From positions 1 through 7,218 of the forward strand of contig CASEZU010000009.1 of the NCBI GenBank assembly GCA_949292445.1: 7,218 nucleotides of DNA, written 5' to 3'. Of this stretch, positions 5,461 through 7,218 are shown one piece after another. Both the position numbers and the translations under genes were made by a program. How positions within the stretch are numbered: the first letter of the stretch is position 1; each line of letters starts with the position of its first letter. The stretch is from an uncultured Spirochaetales bacterium (GTDB lineage: Bacteria > Spirochaetota > Spirochaetia > Sphaerochaetales > Sphaerochaetaceae). The notes beneath the pieces were generated by a model, which searched no databases, had not been told where the DNA came from, and saw only the letters and a program-made list of their open reading frames with translations.

Positions 5461-5629
5461 GGAGGACGAGATATGATCACATTCTTTACCGTATCCATGA
5501 TGATGTCCTCCATGATGATGCCCGTCAGGGCATGACATTTCTATCTTCCGCCACATCTTGATTATCTGAAACAGGGTCCCCCAGGGACATATCATTGAAC
5601 GGTTATATCCGTATTTCTGGAGAAAAAAT
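5461..5629 (+). promoter_or_regulatory. metQ leader RNA with competing hairpins (putative methionine attenuator)
   Basis: Pairings visible by eye: (1) the leader SD GGAGGAC (5461-5467) with GTCCTCC (5505-5511), which lies between the two Met runs; (2) ATGCCC (5518-5523) with GGGCAT (5528-5533), loop GTCA, covering the end of the ORF; (3) GTCCC (5576-5580) with GGGAC (5584-5588); (4) ATG-ATGTCC (5500-5508) with GGACAT-at-CAT (5585-5595), which excludes both 1 and 3. Between 5536 and 5571 the RNA is G-poor, C/U-rich and unstructured, like a Rho-loading site. No hairpin followed by a U-run is present before metQ, so classic intrinsic attenuation is not evident; Rho-dependent or translational control fits better. 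All of this is inference from hand-drawn pairings. Confidence 0.45.
5473..5535 (+). CDS. Methionine-rich leader peptide upstream of metQ
   Basis: A 20-codon ORF, ATG 5473 to TGA 5533-5535, encodes MITFFTVSMMMSSMMMPVRA: seven Met in 20 residues, six of them in two runs of three consecutive ATG codons (5497-5505 and 5512-5520). It has the best Shine-Dalgarno in the window, AAGGAGG (5459-5465), 7 nt from ATG, and a plausible promoter just upstream. The metQ start is 94 nt downstream of its stop. A peptide so enriched in the ligand of the downstream transporter matches the logic of amino-acid leader peptides (trpL, hisL, ilv, pheL), in which ribosome stalling at scarce-tRNA codons sets downstream RNA folding. 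Here methionine starvation would stall ribosomes at the Met codons. The ORF and its SD are seen directly; the attenuation role is inferred. The reverse strand of this stretch reads as a His-rich run, which I regard as a by-product. Confidence 0.75.
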   Translation: MITFFTVSMMMSSMMMPVRA

Positions 5630-6433
5630 ATGAAAAAACTTTTTGCAGTGGCTCTTGCCATCATCGCACTTGCAGTACCGGCTTTCGCCAACGGAGCACA
5701 GGAGTCAGATCCGAATGTCATCAAGGTCGGAGCAACACCCGATCCCCATGGAGCGATCCTCAGCCAGATCGTCGATCAGCTCGCAGCTGAAGGCTATGAC
5801 CTGCAGATCGTGGAGTTCACTGATTATGTGACGCCGAATGAGGCGCTTGCAGCCGGAGAGCTCGATGCCAACTACTTCCAGCACCTCCCGTACCTCGAGT
5901 CCGCATGTGCAGAAAGGGGCTATGATCTTGTATCAGCCGGCGGAATCCATATTGAGCCGCTCGCAGTCTACAGCGATAAGTACACCTCGCTCGACCAGAT
6001 CCCAGATGGTGCCACATTCGGAATCCCAAATGATCCTACGAACGAGGGGAGGGCTCTCCTCCTTCTCCAGAGCGCAGGTCTTATAAAGCTCGCCGATGAT
6101 GCCGGTCTCGAGGCAGTTCCTGCTGACATCGTCGAGAACCCGCATAACTACGACTTTGCCGAGATCGAGGCAGCTTCTCTTCCGAGAATCCTTCCCGATG
6201 TCGATGCTGCTGTCATCAACGGCAACTATGCTATCCCGGCAGGCCTCATCGCCACACGCGACGGTCTCTATGTCGAGGGTGCTGACAGCCCGTATGTGAA
6301 TGTTGTCGCGGTACGCAGCGGAGATGAGAACAGCCCGAAGATCCAGGCTCTTGTCAATGCTCTTCTCAGTGATACAGTCAAGGAGTATGTTGCTGAGCGC
6401 TATCCGAACGGCGAGGTCATTCTCGTAAACTGA
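5630..6433 (+). CDS. metQ: Methionine-binding periplasmic protein MetQ (NlpA family), not lipidated
   Basis: MetQ captures methionine in the periplasm and delivers it to MetNI. The 267-residue product aligns along the NlpA/MetQ family: 'EFTDYVTPNEAL' (62-73), 'DANYFQHLPYL' (79-89), 'IPNDPTNEGRALLLLQ' (132-147), 'GLIKL' (150-154), 'VENPHN' (168-173), 'LPRILPDVDAAVINGNYA' (184-201) and 'SPYVN' (220-224). Residues that commonly contact the ligand in the family are kept, including His85, Arg141 and the Asn of VINGNYA. The signal peptide (MKK, hydrophobic 4-16, AFA|NG at 20/21) has no lipobox Cys, whereas E. coli MetQ is a lipoprotein; the mature protein begins NGAQES, a style common in spirochaete binding proteins. 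ATG 5630 has GGAG (5619-5622) 7 nt upstream. It is transcribed separately from metNI, behind the Met-rich leader, and ends at a hairpin. Confidence 0.95.
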   Translation: MKKLFAVALAIIALAVPAFANGAQESDPNVIKVGATPDPHGAILSQIVDQLAAEGYDLQIVEFTDYVTPNEALAAGELDANYFQHLPYLESACAERGYDLVSAGGIHIEPLAVYSDKYTSLDQIPDGATFGIPNDPTNEGRALLLLQSAGLIKLADDAGLEAVPADIVENPHNYDFAEIEAASLPRILPDVDAAVINGNYAIPAGLIATRDGLYVEGADSPYVNVVAVRSGDENSPKIQALVNALLSDTVKEYVAERYPNGEVILVN

Positions 6434-6457
6434 TCAGACAAGCTGTATAAAGTCCGG

Positions 6458-6485
6458 AACGGGGTCCTTCGGGATCCCGTTCTGC
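6458..6485 (+). terminator. Hairpin terminator after metQ
   Basis: AACGGGGTCC (6458-6467) pairs with GGATCCCGTT (6472-6481) over 10 bp (one G-U) around a TTCG tetraloop. It lies 24 nt after the metQ stop. The following TCTGC is a poor U-tract, so termination may be partial and some read-through into rmuC is possible. Confidence 0.65.
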
Positions 6486-6516
6486 ATCACCGGAGACTAT
6501 TTCCCTTGTTTCCGGC

Positions 6517-6522
6517 TATATT
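6517..6522 (+). promoter_or_regulatory. Possible -10 element of rmuC
   Basis: TATATT ends exactly 6 nt before ATG 6529. Only a weak -35 match (GAGACT at 6493-6498, 18-nt spacer) is present. If used, transcription would begin at the start codon. This is consistent with the missing Shine-Dalgarno, but the evidence is thin. Confidence 0.25.
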
Positions 6523-6528
6523 ACTATT

Positions 6529-7218
6529 ATGGAGATTCTGATTTACGCGGTTCTGGCGCTTGAGGTTCTGATTATCATTCTGGTCGCAGCAGCTGCTCTG
6601 CTGAGCGGCCGGAGAAGCGATGACAGCGGGCGCTTGTCAGGGGAAATTCAGGACAGGCTTGCAGCACTTGTCGAGGCTTTCCGTTCCTCTCAGGAGGCCC
6701 GGTTCCAGTCGATGGAAGCGAGGCTTTCCGATCTTTCCTCATCGCTCAGGGGCAGCATCGATGCCCTCAATGCTTCCGAGAAGCGGCAGATGGAGCTCTT
6801 TTTCACCGAGACAAGGGCTCTCAATGAGAAGTTGACGGCAAATGAGAAGGAGAGCTCTGAGGCAATCAGGACCGCACTTGATGCGATGAGGGCGGAGAAT
6901 ACCCGCACGATGCAGAGCGTGCTGAAGGAAAGCTCGGAGCTTATCGAGAAAGTGCGCTCCGGAATGGATATGATCCGCACTGACAACAACAAGCAGCTCG
7001 ATCTTATCAGGGGCACGGTTGACGAGAAGCTGCAGAAGACGCTTGACGCGAAGATCTCCGCCTCATTCCAGGAAGTTACGAAGAATCTGGAGTCCCTCTA
7101 CAAGTCCATCGGTGAGATGAACAGCATGGCGAAGGATGTGGAGAACCTCAACAGGATGTTCTCCAACGTGAAGGTCAGGGGTACCTGGGGCGAGGTGCAG
7201 GCTGAGAATATCCTCTCT
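6529..7218 (+). CDS. rmuC: RmuC-family protein (N-terminal half, truncated by the window end)
   Basis: The frame runs open from ATG 6529 to the window end, giving 230 residues. It has an N-terminal membrane anchor (about 3-25), a long charged coiled coil (about 35-150, heptad-like Leu with Glu/Arg/Ser), then the start of the conserved RmuC region: 'MIRTDNNKQLDLIRGTVDEKLQKTL' lies at 148-172 with 'LYKSIGEM' (190-197) and the hallmark 'NVKVRGTWGE' (213-222). The family is usually 400-500 residues, so the nuclease-like core lies mostly beyond the window. RmuC limits recombination between inverted repeats in E. coli; the biochemical activity is not settled. The start is the only in-frame candidate that keeps the anchor N-terminal. 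No Shine-Dalgarno is visible, and a TATATT box sits just upstream. It follows the metQ terminator by about 47 nt and is not functionally tied to methionine uptake. Confidence 0.92.
   Translation, partial: MEILIYAVLALEVLIIILVAAAALLSGRRSDDSGRLSGEIQDRLAALVEAFRSSQEARFQSMEARLSDLSSSLRGSIDALNASEKRQMELFFTETRALNEKLTANEKESSEAIRTALDAMRAENTRTMQSVLKESSELIEKVRSGMDMIRTDNNKQLDLIRGTVDEKLQKTLDAKISASFQEVTKNLESLYKSIGEMNSMAKDVENLNRMFSNVKVRGTWGEVQAENILS

Noticed and set aside
5254..5629. SAM/S-box riboswitch or Met T-box upstream of metQ
   Set aside because: I searched for the multi-helix S-box core, the T-box sequence and a terminator with U-tract and found none; the Met-rich ORF is the only methionine-specific signal.
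5386..5724. Reverse-strand frame coding a His-rich segment (HHHGGHHHG), possibly a metal-binding protein
   Set aside because: It is the complement of the two ATG triplets of the leader peptide, has no Shine-Dalgarno, is antisense to the metQ signal sequence and resembles no known family.
6690..7016. Reverse-strand open frame of 108 codons
   Set aside because: It is antisense to the rmuC coiled-coil region; the Ser/Leu-rich product is what the complement of Glu/Arg/Ser codons yields, and no start signal is seen.

Overview
The window looks like chromosomal DNA from a Gram-negative-type bacterium, most plausibly a gut or host-associated spirochaete of the Sphaerochaeta/Treponema kind. That is an inference from protein style: the methionine-binding protein has the non-lipidated signal peptide ending 'FANGAQE' that is common in that group, and there is a small-residue lipobox lipoprotein and KduI/MetN/MetI/MetQ/RmuC orthologues. 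No rRNA, tRNA, CRISPR array or insertion sequence is visible.

Left part (1-2077): a surface/secreted protein locus. It holds the 3' end of a beta-rich protein of unknown function (2-424), then a 484-residue lipoprotein (554-2008) made of two diverged copies of a beta-helix module of about 217 residues. Each gene is followed by nearly the same 43-44 bp terminator hairpin, so the promoter plus lipoprotein gene forms a cassette flanked by direct repeats. The lipoprotein promoter has a perfect TTGACA -35 and a TATATT -10 separated by a 20-nt spacer that contains a run of nine G. This is the architecture of a phase-variable promoter.

Middle (2095-3487): a low-molecular-weight protein tyrosine phosphatase (2110-2544) and kduI (2592-3437), a uronate-catabolism isomerase, closed by a GAAA-loop terminator.

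Right part (3493-6485): a D/L-methionine ABC importer split into two transcription units. metN-metI overlap and are driven by their own promoter and closed by a strong terminator. metQ follows after a gap of about 400 bp that carries its own promoter, a previously unlisted 20-codon ORF with a perfect Shine-Dalgarno and two runs of three Met codons (7 Met of 20), and RNA segments with competing pairings. The best reading is a ribosome-mediated methionine attenuator for metQ, and it is the most interesting item here along with the G9 promoter. The window ends inside rmuC (6529-7218), whose start is intact.

A recurring trait is very short 5' leaders: most predicted promoters place the transcription start within about 0-25 nt of the start codon. 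Two genes without Shine-Dalgarno (the phosphatase and rmuC) have a -10-like hexamer ending exactly 6 nt before ATG, suggesting leaderless mRNAs.
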